64,000 bases of DNA from an uncultured Oscillibacter sp. (GCA_900770295.1 CAAGJQ010000153.1:95540-159539), one strand, 5' to 3'; counted from the first letter of the stretch, positions 25,210-34,342 are shown. Numbers and translations: made by a program. The notes: generated from the letters alone by a model not told the origin.

Positions 25210-27036
25210 GTGTCAAAGAAAAATCTTCCCAAAAAACGCATGACGAAGACAAGGCTGAAAAACCTGATCCTGAACGTGGTGAAGAATCCGTTCAACATGA
25301 TCGTGCTGGTCAGCCTGATCGTACTGTTCTGCCTGATCGTGATCCCCCTGCTGACCATGGTCAAGGAGACCTTTACCCTGGCTCAGTCCGAACTGCGGCG
25401 TGTGGACGGCAAAGTGGGTGACTTTACCCTGTACTATTGGAAGTACATGCTGGCCAGCAACATGAGCAAGGCTGTGCTGTGGGAGCCGCTGTGCCACTCT
25501 CTGGTCTGCGGTATCTGCACCACGCTGATCTCTGTGCCTCTGGGCTCCGTTCTGGCCTGGCTGATGATCCGGACCGACCTGCCTGGAAAGAAGGTCCTGG
25601 GTCTGCTGGTCACCGTGCCGTACATGATCCCCTCCTGGACCAAGGCTCTGGCCTGGCTGGCGGTGTTCCGCACGCCCACCAGCGGCGCCAACGGCTTCCT
25701 GTGGGGCCTGGGAATACCGATTCCTGACTGGCTGGCCTACGGCCCCATCGCCATCGTGTTCTGCATGTCCCTGCACTACTACGCATTCTCCTACATCCAG
25801 GTTTCCGGCGCGCTCCGCTCCATCAACTCCGAGCTGGAGGAGATGGGCGAGATCCAGGGCGCCAATAAGGCCCAGATCCTGCGCCACATCACCCTGCCCC
25901 TGATCATGCCCTCCGTGCTGTCCGCTCTGGTCATGACCATCTCCAAGTCCATCGGTACATACGGCGTGGCCGCCAACCTGGGCAACCGCATCGGCTACTA
26001 TACGCTGGCCACCAAGATGCGCGTGTTCATCGACCAGGGCCCCCGCGGCGTCGGCTATGCCATGTCCATCGTTCTGGTCGGCCTGGCGGCTCTCATTCTG
26101 GTGGGCAACCAGCGCATCGTGGGCGTCCGCAAGTCCTATGCCACCGTGGGCGGCAAGGGCGGCCGCAGCACCCTGATGCCTCTGGGCAAGGCCAAGAAGC
26201 CCATGATGGCTTTCCTGTTCCTGTTCCTGTTCCTGGCCATGGTCATGCCCTTCTTCGTGCTGATCATGGAGACCTTCCAGATCACCACCGGCGCCGGCTA
26301 CGGCCTGGACAACCTGACGCTGTACAACTGGATCGGCACCACGGACGCCGCTGTGAAGTACACCAACTATCCCGGCATCTTCCGCCATGACGAGTTCTGG
26401 CAGTCCTTCTGGAACACCATTCGCCTGTCCCTGATCGCCTCCATCATCACCGCTTTCTGCGGCCAGTTCCTGGGCTATATCAGCTCCCGCGGCCGCGGCA
26501 AGTGGTACGGCAACCTGACCGAGCAGCTGGTGTTCGTGCCCTACCTGATGAGCGGCGTGGCGTTCTCCACCATGTATTTCTCCATGTTCTCCCGTCAGCA
26601 TCTGGGCGGTCTGATCCCCTCCCTGTACGGAACATTCACTCTGATCATTCTGACCTCCGTGGTCAAGCACTTCCCGTTTGCCAGCCGCTCCGGTACCGCC
26701 AACATGCTGTCCATCAGCGTGGAACTGGAAGAGGCGGCGGATATTGCCGGCGCCAGCTTCTGGAAGCGGATGACCTCCATCATCATCCCCCTGGCTAAGA
26801 ACGGCTTTATCTCCGGCTTCATGCTGGTGTTCATCTCCATCGCCAAGGAGCTGGACCTGATCATCATCATGATGACCCCCACCACCCGGACCCTGTCCTA
26901 TCTGGCCTTCACTTACTCTCAGGAGGGCTACAACCAGATGTCTGACGCTATTTCCGTGGTTGTGCTGCTGTACATCCTGGTCTGCTACATCGTTGCCAAC
27001 AAGGTCGGCGGCGCTGATATCAGCAAGAGCTGGTAA
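25210..27036 (+). CDS. Fused two-domain ABC permease, AfuB/FbpB-like
   Basis: Membrane permease of 608 residues made of two tandem permease domains (about residues 30-300 and 330-600), each with the coupling EAA loop: EEMGEIQGANKAQILRHITL in the first and EEAADIAGASFWKRMTSIII in the second. This fused form is typical of AfuB/FbpB importers once labelled ferric-iron and now also known for hexose phosphates. GTG 25210 is the start, seven bases after AGAGGTG. The three transport genes and two further genes follow closely, so they form one operon under the LacI-type operator. Confidence 0.88.
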   Translation: MSKKNLPKKRMTKTRLKNLILNVVKNPFNMIVLVSLIVLFCLIVIPLLTMVKETFTLAQSELRRVDGKVGDFTLYYWKYMLASNMSKAVLWEPLCHSLVCGICTTLISVPLGSVLAWLMIRTDLPGKKVLGLLVTVPYMIPSWTKALAWLAVFRTPTSGANGFLWGLGIPIPDWLAYGPIAIVFCMSLHYYAFSYIQVSGALRSINSELEEMGEIQGANKAQILRHITLPLIMPSVLSALVMTISKSIGTYGVAANLGNRIGYYTLATKMRVFIDQGPRGVGYAMSIVLVGLAALILVGNQRIVGVRKSYATVGGKGGRSTLMPLGKAKKPMMAFLFLFLFLAMVMPFFVLIMETFQITTGAGYGLDNLTLYNWIGTTDAAVKYTNYPGIFRHDEFWQSFWNTIRLSLIASIITAFCGQFLGYISSRGRGKWYGNLTEQLVFVPYLMSGVAFSTMYFSMFSRQHLGGLIPSLYGTFTLIILTSVVKHFPFASRSGTANMLSISVELEEAADIAGASFWKRMTSIIIPLAKNGFISGFMLVFISIAKELDLIIIMMTPTTRTLSYLAFTYSQEGYNQMSDAISVVVLLYILVCYIVANKVGGADISKSW

Positions 27037-27078
27037 TTCCGGAGCACGTGCTATTTGACAGAAAGGAAAGAATGATAT

Positions 27079-28200
27079 ATGAGTCGCATTGAATTAAAGC
27101 ATATTGATAAATTTTACGGCAGCAACCACGTCCTGCGGGATATCAACCTGACCATCGAGGACGGTGACTTCATGACTCTGCTGGGCCCCTCCGGCTGCGG
27201 CAAGACCACCACTCTGCGCGTGGTCTCCGGCCTGGAAAAGCCCCAGAACGGCATCATGACCATCGACGGCGTGGAGATGATCAACGCCGACGACGCCTAC
27301 TACGCCGAGCCCAGCAAGCGCGGACTGAACCTGGTGTTCCAGTCCTACGCCCTGTGGCCCCACATGACCGTGTACGACAACATCGCTTTCGGCCTGAAGA
27401 TCCAGAAGATGGACAAGGCCGAGATTGAGCGCCGGGTCATGGATGCCCTGAAGATGATGCGCATTGATATGTACAAGGACCGCTATCCCACCGAGCTCTC
27501 CGGCGGCCAGCAACAGCGCGTGGCAATCGCCCGCGCCGTGGCCTCCAGCCCTAAGCTGCTGCTCCTCGATGAGCCCCTGTCCAACCTGGACGCCAAGCTG
27601 CGTATCGATATGCGCGCCGAGCTGCAGCGCCTGCACCGGGAGCTGGGCACCACCATTATCTACGTCACCCACGACCAGACTGAGGCTCTGACCATGTCCA
27701 CCAAGATCGCCCTGTTCAAGGCCGGCGAGCTGAACCAGGTGGCCACGCCCATGGAGCTGTACAACAATCCCATCGATCTGGAGGCCGCCGACTTCATCGG
27801 CAACCCCCGTATCAACCTGATTCCCGGCAAGGCCGAGATGAAGAACGGCCAGCTGGTGGTCAAGAGCGAACTGGGCAACCATACCTTCGGCGCCGAGACC
27901 CTGACCGGCGAGGAGAAGCCCGCCAGCGGTGAGTTTGACTGCGTACTGGCCTGCCGCCCGGAGCAGATCGAAATCTCCCGGGAGCCCGTGGAGGGCGCCC
28001 TGCCTGTCACCATTTACGCCAACCAGCCAGCCGGTTCCGAGACCATCGTGACACTGAAGGCCGGCGACGAGGAGTTCCTGGTGAAGGAGCTCGGTCAGGT
28101 CCAGTACGAACTGGATCAGCAGGTCTGGGCCATCATTGACCAGAACAAGATCAACGTTTATAATAAGGAAACCACCCGTCTCATTAAGCGCGCGGTGTAA
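27079..28200 (+). CDS. ABC transporter ATPase, AfuC/PotA-like
   Basis: ATP-binding subunit of 373 residues for the permease upstream. Walker A GPSGCGKTTT, signature LSGGQQQRV and Walker B LLLLDEPLSNLDAKLR are canonical, with switch His in YVTHDQTEA. A C-terminal TOBE-type regulatory domain (about 240-373) is present, as in the MalK/PotA/AfuC group. The ribosome site is AAAGGAAAG. The residue pattern does not settle iron, polyamine or sugar phosphate. Confidence 0.9.
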   Translation: MSRIELKHIDKFYGSNHVLRDINLTIEDGDFMTLLGPSGCGKTTTLRVVSGLEKPQNGIMTIDGVEMINADDAYYAEPSKRGLNLVFQSYALWPHMTVYDNIAFGLKIQKMDKAEIERRVMDALKMMRIDMYKDRYPTELSGGQQQRVAIARAVASSPKLLLLDEPLSNLDAKLRIDMRAELQRLHRELGTTIIYVTHDQTEALTMSTKIALFKAGELNQVATPMELYNNPIDLEAADFIGNPRINLIPGKAEMKNGQLVVKSELGNHTFGAETLTGEEKPASGEFDCVLACRPEQIEISREPVEGALPVTIYANQPAGSETIVTLKAGDEEFLVKELGQVQYELDQQVWAIIDQNKINVYNKETTRLIKRAV

Positions 28201-28265
28201 CCGCGAGTTTATAAATTCCAAGCGGCAATTCCCTACATGTTTTCAAAACGAAAGGAGAAGACCCG

Positions 28266-29567
28266 ATGAAAAAGAAGTTGTTAGCATTGTTGCTGGCCGG
28301 CGTGATGATTCTCAGCCTGGCGGCCTGCGGCGGAGGCAAGAAGAGCGAGGAGACCAGCTCTGCCGGCGGAGATACCGCTGCTACCGAGGAGTCCTCCGGG
28401 AGCACCCTGCACCTGGGCTATGACCCCGAGACTGGCGAAGAGTTCTATGGCCCCTATTATGATGAGTGGAGCGACATGACCGACGAGGAGCTGTATGAGC
28501 AGGCTCTGAAGGAGGACACCGCCATCAATGTCTATGCGACCTCATCCAAGATGCTGAAGGCCGAAGAACCCTTTGAAGAGATGTATCCCGGTCTGGACTT
28601 GATCGTCTCCGACCTGGACTCCGACGAAGTGCTGAACAAGGCCCAGATCGAGAACGAGACCGGCAACATCACCGCCGACGTGCTGCAGACCAAGGACGTC
28701 AACGGCAGCGTGTTCTACGAGTGGTACAACCAGGGCATCCTGGATCCCTTCTATCCCCGCGATATCTGCGAGCACATCGATGAGAGCCACCTGAAATATG
28801 GCTATCCTCTGTACTCCTCTCAGGCTTTCTGGTACTACAATACCGAGGCCTTCCCCGATGGCCAGCCCATCGACAACTGGTGGCAGATCATCGAGAAGAA
28901 TCCGGACGGCAGCCAGAAGTATCGCCTGTTCACCAAGGAGATCGGTCAGGAGTCCGCTTACCTGTCCCTGTTCGCCAGCTTCATCAACAATGCTGACGAG
29001 ATGGAGAAGGCCTATGAGGACTGCTACGGCGAGAAGCTGGAGTACACCTATGACGCCTCTGATTTCAATTTCGAAGTGCCCGAGAACAACGCCGGCGTGG
29101 AGTACCTGTGGCGCTTCAGCCAGGCTGAGATGACCTTCATCGGCGACGGCGACGAGCTGGTGCTGGCCGTCCATAACTCCACCAAGGACGATCCCGCTCT
29201 GTGCCTGGCTTCCGCCGGCAAGATCGAGAACCAGGAGGAGTCCGGCTACAACATCGCTTGGTGCATTAACCTGGCTCCCTACACCGCTCTGCTGAACTAT
29301 GAGTGCCTGTTCGCCGTCGCCGGCAGCGACAGCCCTGCTGGCGCCCGTCTGTTCATCCGCTACCTCACCGGCGGCGCCGATGGCGAGAGCGGCGGTCTGA
29401 AGCCCTTCACCAAGGTCGGCAACTGGCCCCTGCGTGATGACGTCGAGGACAAGAAGAACCCCGCCAAGCTGTCTGAGCTGGGCGCCCGCGCCAACGACAT
29501 CGATGCCATCTATGCCATTTATCCCGACGTTCAGGATATGTGGACTTACTGGTCTAACAAGAAGTAA
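28266..29567 (+). CDS. Extracellular solute-binding lipoprotein, AfuA-like
   Basis: Lipoprotein of 433 residues: signal with lipobox LSLAAC (Cys21), acidic/Ser-rich tether, then a type-2 periplasmic-binding fold with INVYATSSKM at the first strand and DVLQTKDVNGSVFYEW. It is longer than common AfuA proteins (about 345) because of an N-terminal acidic segment (EEFYGPYYDEWSDMTDEEL). No tyrosine cluster typical of ferric-binding proteins is obvious. AAAGGAG precedes ATG. With the downstream HAD phosphatase and LacI operator I favour a phosphorylated sugar or similar ligand, as shown for AfuA of Actinobacillus; this is inference. Confidence 0.85.
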   Translation: MKKKLLALLLAGVMILSLAACGGGKKSEETSSAGGDTAATEESSGSTLHLGYDPETGEEFYGPYYDEWSDMTDEELYEQALKEDTAINVYATSSKMLKAEEPFEEMYPGLDLIVSDLDSDEVLNKAQIENETGNITADVLQTKDVNGSVFYEWYNQGILDPFYPRDICEHIDESHLKYGYPLYSSQAFWYYNTEAFPDGQPIDNWWQIIEKNPDGSQKYRLFTKEIGQESAYLSLFASFINNADEMEKAYEDCYGEKLEYTYDASDFNFEVPENNAGVEYLWRFSQAEMTFIGDGDELVLAVHNSTKDDPALCLASAGKIENQEESGYNIAWCINLAPYTALLNYECLFAVAGSDSPAGARLFIRYLTGGADGESGGLKPFTKVGNWPLRDDVEDKKNPAKLSELGARANDIDAIYAIYPDVQDMWTYWSNKK

Positions 29568-29601
29568 TATCCTGCCCCATTGCTGATTGCGGAAACGCAC
29601 T

Positions 29602-29629
29602 GGGCGGGCGGCCAACCGGCCGCCCGCCC
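29602..29629 (+). other. GC-rich hairpin after the binding-protein gene
   Basis: Twelve-pair perfect stem GGGCGGGCGGCC / GGCCGCCCGCCC, loop AACC, followed by TTCT and a ribosome site. Likely a stabiliser or partial terminator that keeps the binding protein in excess. Confidence 0.7.
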
Positions 29630-29648
29630 TTCTAAAAGGAGGAACCCC

Positions 29649-30200
29649 ATGCTGCGCAAAGGCACCAACCCCATCAAGGACGAGGAGTGGAATCAGAAGG
29701 TCACTAATGCGGCGGACAGTTTCTGGTCCGCTTTCCAGATGACGGAAAACGGAAAGGTCAAGAGTACGCTTCTGCTGAATTCCTTCTGCCTGTGTGCCGT
29801 CCTGATCGCCGTTTACGCGGCGGCATTCGTCTTTTTCATTGACCCGCTGCACGCCTTGACTGCGGACGCACCCATCCTGATTGACAATCTGGTGGGATCA
29901 CTGGTGCCCTCCATCATCGGTACAGCTGTGTGCGGTCTGACCTGGATGCTGTTCAAGGAAAAGCGGACGCTGCCCATGGCATATCTCTGGATGTTGGCGT
30001 TGGCAGCGGCCTGCCTGATCACGATGCTGATCCTGCTGCGGGATGAGCCGCAGGCTACCGTGCTGTTCCTGCAGTTTTTTGTGCTGTTCGTCCCGGCCCC
30101 CATTCTGTTGGGCGGCGGGCTGTCACTGTTTCTTTATAACCGTTACAGAAAGAACCGTCCCTCTGCCGCCGAAGAGGCAGATTTTTGGAAAAGGCAGTGA
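29649..30200 (+). CDS. Four-span membrane protein of the transporter operon, unknown function
   Basis: Protein of 183 residues: a hydrophilic start (MLRKGTNPIKDEEWNQKV), then four hydrophobic segments (about 40-60, 72-95, 105-125, 130-155) and a charged tail. It matches no family I can name. AAAAGGAGG before ATG 29649 fixes the start; the frame is open upstream through the hairpin. It lies between the binding protein and the phosphatase on the same strand, so it may help the transporter or the permease assemble. Confidence 0.7.
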   Translation: MLRKGTNPIKDEEWNQKVTNAADSFWSAFQMTENGKVKSTLLLNSFCLCAVLIAVYAAAFVFFIDPLHALTADAPILIDNLVGSLVPSIIGTAVCGLTWMLFKEKRTLPMAYLWMLALAAACLITMLILLRDEPQATVLFLQFFVLFVPAPILLGGGLSLFLYNRYRKNRPSAAEEADFWKRQ

Positions 30201-30205
30201 GATTT

Positions 30206-30973
30206 ATGATCGATACCGTTCTGTTTGATATGGGCGGAACGCTGGAGGACATTTACGTAGACGATGCCAGCAAGGAAGAATCCGCCCGAGAAGTACTGCG
30301 CATTCTGAGCGAAAAAGGTATCGAACCGCATATGGATGTTCCCACAGCCGCTGCAAAGCTGGCGGAAGGATGGGACCGCTATGCCGCCTACCGCGGACCG
30401 ACGAACCGTGAACTGAAGCCGGAAGAGATCTGGGGAAATTATGTGCTGACTGATTTTGGCCTGGATTTTGAGACGGTCAAGCCCTTTGCGGAAGAGCTGG
30501 CCCATATGTGGGAGATCACCTATTACCACCGCAGCCTGCGCCCGGGTGCCAAGGAAATGCTGGAAGGGCTTCAGCGCCTGGGTATGAAGCTTGGCGTCAT
30601 CAGCAACACGGCCAGCCTGTATCAGGTCTTTCGGATCCTGGAGGAGTACGGCATCCGGGATTACTTCCAGGATGTGACGCTGTCCTCCGTCACCGGTTAC
30701 CGCAAGCCGGACCCCAATATCTTCCTGGTTTCCCTGAATCAGGTACGGTCGGACCCGTCTACCTGCGCTTATGTGGGCGATACCTTCTCACGGGATGTGA
30801 TCGGCCCACAGAGAGTTGGGTTCGGCATGACATTCCATATTCACTCCCATCTGACCGCGTCCCGTGATAAGGATGTCCCCAAAGAGGTGCGGGCCACATA
30901 TACCGTGGAGAATATTTATGACGTCTATACGATCCTGAAAGGGCTGCATGAGCAGAATGAGTCAGGGCAGTGA
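30206..30973 (+). CDS. HAD-superfamily hydrolase (probable phosphatase)
   Basis: Hydrolase of 255 residues. Motif I is FDMGGTLED with the nucleophile Asp; the second acidic residue of the usual D-x-D is Gly, a variant found in some HAD groups. Motif II is in VISNTAS, motif III Lys in GYRKPDPNIF, motif IV in YVGDTFSRDV. A helical cap domain sits between motifs I and II (about 15-110). I start at ATG 30206, six bases after the previous stop; a TTG at 30185 is also open. Placed at the end of the importer operon, it could dephosphorylate the imported compound. Confidence 0.85.
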   Translation: MIDTVLFDMGGTLEDIYVDDASKEESAREVLRILSEKGIEPHMDVPTAAAKLAEGWDRYAAYRGPTNRELKPEEIWGNYVLTDFGLDFETVKPFAEELAHMWEITYYHRSLRPGAKEMLEGLQRLGMKLGVISNTASLYQVFRILEEYGIRDYFQDVTLSSVTGYRKPDPNIFLVSLNQVRSDPSTCAYVGDTFSRDVIGPQRVGFGMTFHIHSHLTASRDKDVPKEVRATYTVENIYDVYTILKGLHEQNESGQ

Positions 30974-31004
30974 GGACCGTTCTCCAAACTGGACATGAAA
31001 AGAG

Positions 31005-31045
31005 AAAACCCCGGACGAACAGCAAGGCTTCGTCCGGGATTTTTG
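31005..31045. terminator. Bidirectional terminator between the HAD gene and the feo operon
   Basis: Ten-pair stem CCCGGACGAA / TTCGTCCGGG with a nine-base loop; ATTTTT on the plus strand and a T-rich run on the minus strand. Confidence 0.85.
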
Positions 31046-31183
31046 TCAGTTGTGGTACTTTTTTGAACAATTGGAACAGCAGCCATCGCAGCTGCCGCCG
31101 CAGCCGCCTTTGCGGCCGCGGCAGAAACGCAGGGCCGCGATGAGCCAAACGCCCACCAAAACCAAAATCAGAATTTCCAGCAT
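31046..31183 (-). CDS. FeoB-associated Cys-rich membrane protein (45 aa)
   Basis: Third gene of the feo operon: 45 residues with one membrane segment (MLEILILVLVGVWLIAALRF) and a Cys-rich tail (CRGRKGGCGGSCDGCCSNC, seven Cys). This is the layout of the small FeoB-associated family seen in Clostridia and other Firmicutes. It probably helps FeoB at the membrane, perhaps by handling Fe(II). Start ATG 31183 follows TAAGGAG; the stop is right at the shared terminator. The feoB stop lies ten bases upstream. Confidence 0.9.
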   Translation of the reverse strand: MLEILILVLVGVWLIAALRFCRGRKGGCGGSCDGCCSNCSKKYHN

Positions 31184-31192
31184 ACGTACTCC

Positions 31193-33199
31193 TTACACGA
31201 TCAGCAAAGCGGCATGATATACCAGGAAAGAGACGATCCAGGCAACCGCGCACTGGCTGAACGCGACGCCGGCGGCTTTCCAGCCGGAGCCCAGCTCCCG
31301 CTTGACGGCGGAGATGGCGGCTACACAGGGGGTGTACAGCAGGGTGAACACCAGGAAGCTGACGGCGGTGACGGGGGAGAACAACGCGCTGAGGGCTTCC
31401 ACAGTGACGTCCGCGCCGGCGCCGGTCAGAATACCCAGAGTAGAGATGACGGATTCCTTGGCAATAAAGCCGGTGATGAGGGAGGTGGATACCCGCCAGT
31501 CGCCAAAGCCCAGGGGCGCGAACAGGGGAGCGATCCAGACGCCTACGGTGGCCAGAAGGCTGTTGGCACTGTCCGACACCAGATTCAGCCGGGTATCAAA
31601 GGTCTGGAGGAACCAGACGATGATGGTGGCGACGAAAATGATGGTAAAAGCCCGGGTCAGAAAGTCCTTTGCCTTGTCCCAGCACAGCTGTCCCACGCTC
31701 TTGGCGGAGGGGAAGCGGTAGTTGGGCAGCTCCATGACGAAGGGGACGGGATTGCCCTGAAAGGCGGTGGCACCCAGAATTTTGGCGGCCGCGATGCCTA
31801 CCAGAATGCCGGTCACATACAGGGCGATCATCACCAGGGCCGCGTGATGGGGGAAAAACGCGGCGGCAAACACACCGTAGATCGGGATTTTGGCGGAGCA
31901 GCTCATAAAGGGCGTCAGCAGGATGGTCATCCGCCGGTCCCGCTCTGAGGCCAGAGTCCGGGTGGCCATGATGGCGGGAACAGAGCAGCCGAAGCCGACC
32001 AGCATGGGCACGATGCTGCGGCCGGACAGACCGATTTTCCGCAGCAGCTGGTCCATGACGAAAGCCACGCGGGCCATATAGCCGGTGTCCTCCAAAATGG
32101 AGAGGAAGAAGAAAAGGACGACGATAATGGGCAGGAAACTCAGCACGCTGCCCACGCCGGCGAAGATACCGTCAATGACCAGACTGTGGACCACAGGGTT
32201 CAGACCGTATGCGGCGAGAGCATGGTCGACGACCACCGTCAAGGCATCGATGCCGGCGGCCAGCAGATCGGAGAGGAAGGCGCCGATGACATTGAAGGTC
32301 AGATAGAAGATGGCCAGCATGACGCCGAAAAAGATCGGCAGGGCCAGATACTTGTTGGTGACGACCCGGTCGATGGCCTCGCTCCGCTGGCGCTCCCTGG
32401 ACTCCCGGCATTTGACCACCGAGCTCTTGCAGACGCCCTCGATGAAGTTGTAGCGCATGTCCGCCAGGGCTGCGTTGCGGTCCATGCCGCACTCCGTCTC
32501 CATCTCCGTGACACTGTGCTCGATCAGCTCCAACTCGTTCTGATCCAGCTCCAGACGGTTGCAGACATCCTCGTCGCCTTCGATCAGCTTGGTGGCAGCA
32601 AAGCGCACCGGCAGACTGTTTTTCTCGGCGTGGTCCTCAATCTGGTGGACCACCGCGTGGATGCAGCGGTGAACAGGGCCGGGGGAACAGAAATCGTACA
32701 CCAATGGGTACACTCTGTTTTTGGCGGTGCTGACAGCGGTGCGGATCAGCTCTTCCACACCCTCGTTTTTCGCGGCGGAGATGGGAACTACCGGAATGCC
32801 CAGGGCCTGGGACATGCCTTTGATGTCAATGGTGCCGCCATTGGCGGTGACCTCGTCCATCATGTTCAGGGCCAGGACCATGGGGATGCGCATCTCCATC
32901 AGCTGAAGCGTCAGATAGAGATTCCGCTCAATGTTGGTGGCGTCCACGATATTGATGATGCCGTCGGGCTTTTGATTCAAAATAAAATCCCGGGTGACGA
33001 TTTCCTCCGGCGTGTAGGGACGGATGGAGTAAATGCCGGGCAGGTCCACCACGGTGCAGCCTTTCTGCCCCCGGACCTCGCCGGACTTCTGATCCACTGT
33101 AACGCCGGGAAAGTTGCCCACATGCTGGTTGGAGCCGGTGAGTTGATTGAACAGCGTGGTCTTGCCGCAGTTTTGGTTTCCGGCCAGTGCGAAGATCAT
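31193..33199 (-). CDS. feoB: Ferrous iron transporter FeoB
   Basis: Fe(II) importer of 668 residues: an N-terminal GTPase domain with G1 GNQNCGKTT, G2 around GVTV, G3 DLPG and G4 NMMDE, then a helical GDI-like spacer and about eight or more membrane helices with the Gate motifs. Length and order agree with FeoB of Firmicutes. The G5 loop lies near SAAKNEG. The start overlaps the feoA stop as ATGA. Iron starvation is the likely inducer, through the dyads upstream of feoA. Confidence 0.95.
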   Translation of the reverse strand: MIFALAGNQNCGKTTLFNQLTGSNQHVGNFPGVTVDQKSGEVRGQKGCTVVDLPGIYSIRPYTPEEIVTRDFILNQKPDGIINIVDATNIERNLYLTLQLMEMRIPMVLALNMMDEVTANGGTIDIKGMSQALGIPVVPISAAKNEGVEELIRTAVSTAKNRVYPLVYDFCSPGPVHRCIHAVVHQIEDHAEKNSLPVRFAATKLIEGDEDVCNRLELDQNELELIEHSVTEMETECGMDRNAALADMRYNFIEGVCKSSVVKCRESRERQRSEAIDRVVTNKYLALPIFFGVMLAIFYLTFNVIGAFLSDLLAAGIDALTVVVDHALAAYGLNPVVHSLVIDGIFAGVGSVLSFLPIIVVLFFFLSILEDTGYMARVAFVMDQLLRKIGLSGRSIVPMLVGFGCSVPAIMATRTLASERDRRMTILLTPFMSCSAKIPIYGVFAAAFFPHHAALVMIALYVTGILVGIAAAKILGATAFQGNPVPFVMELPNYRFPSAKSVGQLCWDKAKDFLTRAFTIIFVATIIVWFLQTFDTRLNLVSDSANSLLATVGVWIAPLFAPLGFGDWRVSTSLITGFIAKESVISTLGILTGAGADVTVEALSALFSPVTAVSFLVFTLLYTPCVAAISAVKRELGSGWKAAGVAFSQCAVAWIVSFLVYHAALLIV

Positions 33200-33426
33200 C
33201 CCTGCTTCACCTCCACGGAGATGTTGCGGGCATCCTCTTTCCGCAGAGAAAGGGAGTAGCCCCGCACCCGCAATTCAATGGGGTCGCCCAGGGGCGCGAT
33301 TTTCTCCACACACACGGTGGTCTTGGGAATCAGTCCCATGTCCAGCAGGCGAAGCCGCAGGGCGCCTTCGCCGCCCACGGCGGTAATGACGGCATCCTGG
33401 CCCAAAGGCAATGTATCCAGTGTCAT
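33196..33426 (-). CDS. feoA: Ferrous iron transport accessory protein FeoA
   Basis: SH3-like small protein of 76 residues (MTLDTLPLGQDAVITAVGG, ending ISVEVKQG) that works with FeoB in ferrous iron uptake. The core LRLRLLDMGLIPKTTV and the turn GYSLSLRKEDA are the family pattern. The ribosome site AGGAGG precedes ATG 33426 and the stop is fused to the feoB start. It is the first gene of the operon. Confidence 0.93.
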   Translation of the reverse strand: MTLDTLPLGQDAVITAVGGEGALRLRLLDMGLIPKTTVCVEKIAPLGDPIELRVRGYSLSLRKEDARNISVEVKQG

Positions 33427-33444
33427 TTGCGTTTCCCTCCTAAA

Positions 33445-33497
33445 AGTTAGCCATTTCTAACTGTGAAAAGTTTACCATGACTAACTTTTTCCGTCAA
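33445..33497 (-). promoter_or_regulatory. feo promoter with two tandem dyad operators
   Basis: On the minus strand TTGACG (33492-33497), 17 bases, TAAACT (33469-33474). Two inverted repeats of the same build, AGTTAG-N6-CTAACT (33445-33462) and AGTTTA-N6-CTAACT (33469-33486), have centres 24 bases apart. The half-sites recall DtxR/IdeR/MntR-type boxes more than Fur boxes, but the N6 spacing is not the usual one. Confidence 0.7.
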
Positions 33498-33562
33498 ACC
33501 TCAATTTGCAAGAAAAGTGTAAAAACTTTTCCCGTCGATTTGTGTAAGACGGAGAAGGACGC

Positions 33563-33592
33563 TTGAAGCGCCGGGAGAAAGCATGGTATACT
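33563..33592 (+). promoter_or_regulatory. Promoter of the glyoxalase-family gene
   Basis: TTGAAG (33563-33568), 18 bases, TATACT (33587-33592). Confidence 0.6.
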
Positions 33593-33628
33593 AAAGACAA
33601 TTCAGAATCAGGAAAGGATCAATATGGT

Positions 33629-33997
33629 ATGCTGACCTTTAATCATTTCAATTTCAATGTGTCCGATCTGGACAAATCCCTGGCCTTTTACAAGGCGGCC
33701 CTGGATCTGGAGCCGGTGGGCCGGCGGATCGAAGCCGATGACGGCAGCTTCGTCATCGTGTATCTGGGAGATGGGAAGACGGATTTCCGCCTGGAGCTGA
33801 CCTGGCTGCGGGAGCATCCCCAGAAGTACGATTTGGGCGAGTGCGAGTTCCATCTGGCTCTGCGGGCCGACGACTTTGAAGCCGCCCACCAGAAACACCA
33901 GGAGATGGGCTGCATCTGTTTTGAAAACCACGACATGGGGATCTATTTTATCTCCGATCCTGACGGATACTGGATCGAAATCATCCCCACCCGCTGA
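33629..33997 (+). CDS. Glyoxalase I/VOC-superfamily protein
   Basis: Metalloprotein of 122 residues with paired beta-alpha-beta-beta-beta units. Likely metal ligands are His6 (MLTFNHFNFNV), the Glu in FRLELTW, the His in ECEFHLAL and the Glu in YWIEIIP, which match glyoxalase I. The role would be isomerisation of the methylglyoxal hemithioacetal or a related reaction. I use ATG 33629 behind GGAAAGG because the upstream frame runs through the promoter. It stands alone opposite feoA. Confidence 0.85.
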   Translation: MLTFNHFNFNVSDLDKSLAFYKAALDLEPVGRRIEADDGSFVIVYLGDGKTDFRLELTWLREHPQKYDLGECEFHLALRADDFEAAHQKHQEMGCICFENHDMGIYFISDPDGYWIEIIPTR

Positions 33998-34256
33998 GGA
34001 AAAAAGTCCTGCCGCAGGGCGGGGAAACGGGGCAATTTCGAATAAAGGGAACGTCCATATAAAAAGTATATAAAATCAAAAAAAGTAGTAGACTTTTCCA
34101 GAGCAGGGTGATAAAATGTGCATACTTATTTCCGGTTCGTGGAAGAGAGTTCGGCTTTGAACGGCAATCAGACAAAGGGTGCCTCTATCATATCATCATG
34201 TCTTGGCGCCGCATTATTATAGCATGGGCGGTTCGGGCTTCCCCGGTAAATGAAAT
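33998..34256. other. A/T-rich gap without a recognisable gene
   Basis: About 260 bases. There is an A/T-rich stretch (34055-34110) and no well-formed promoter pair; the small frames on either strand lack ribosome sites. Confidence 0.4.
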
Positions 34257-34288
34257 CCAGGCCGCTTTACACAGCGGCCTGGATTTTT
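34257..34288 (+). terminator. Terminator just upstream of the pilus locus
   Basis: Ten-pair stem CCAGGCCGCT / AGCGGCCTGG, loop TTACAC, then ATTTTT. It lies inside the longest open frame of the next gene, which argues for the later start at 34343; it could also be a leader attenuator. Confidence 0.8.
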
Positions 34289-34342
34289 CTGCTGTGCGGC
34301 CTGTCGTTTTTGACGGGAAAAACTGCGTGGAGAGTATTGGCT

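Noticed and set aside
34250..34342. Longer start of the coiled-coil protein with a signal-like segment
   Set aside because: It would place an intrinsic terminator inside the gene and has no ribosome site.
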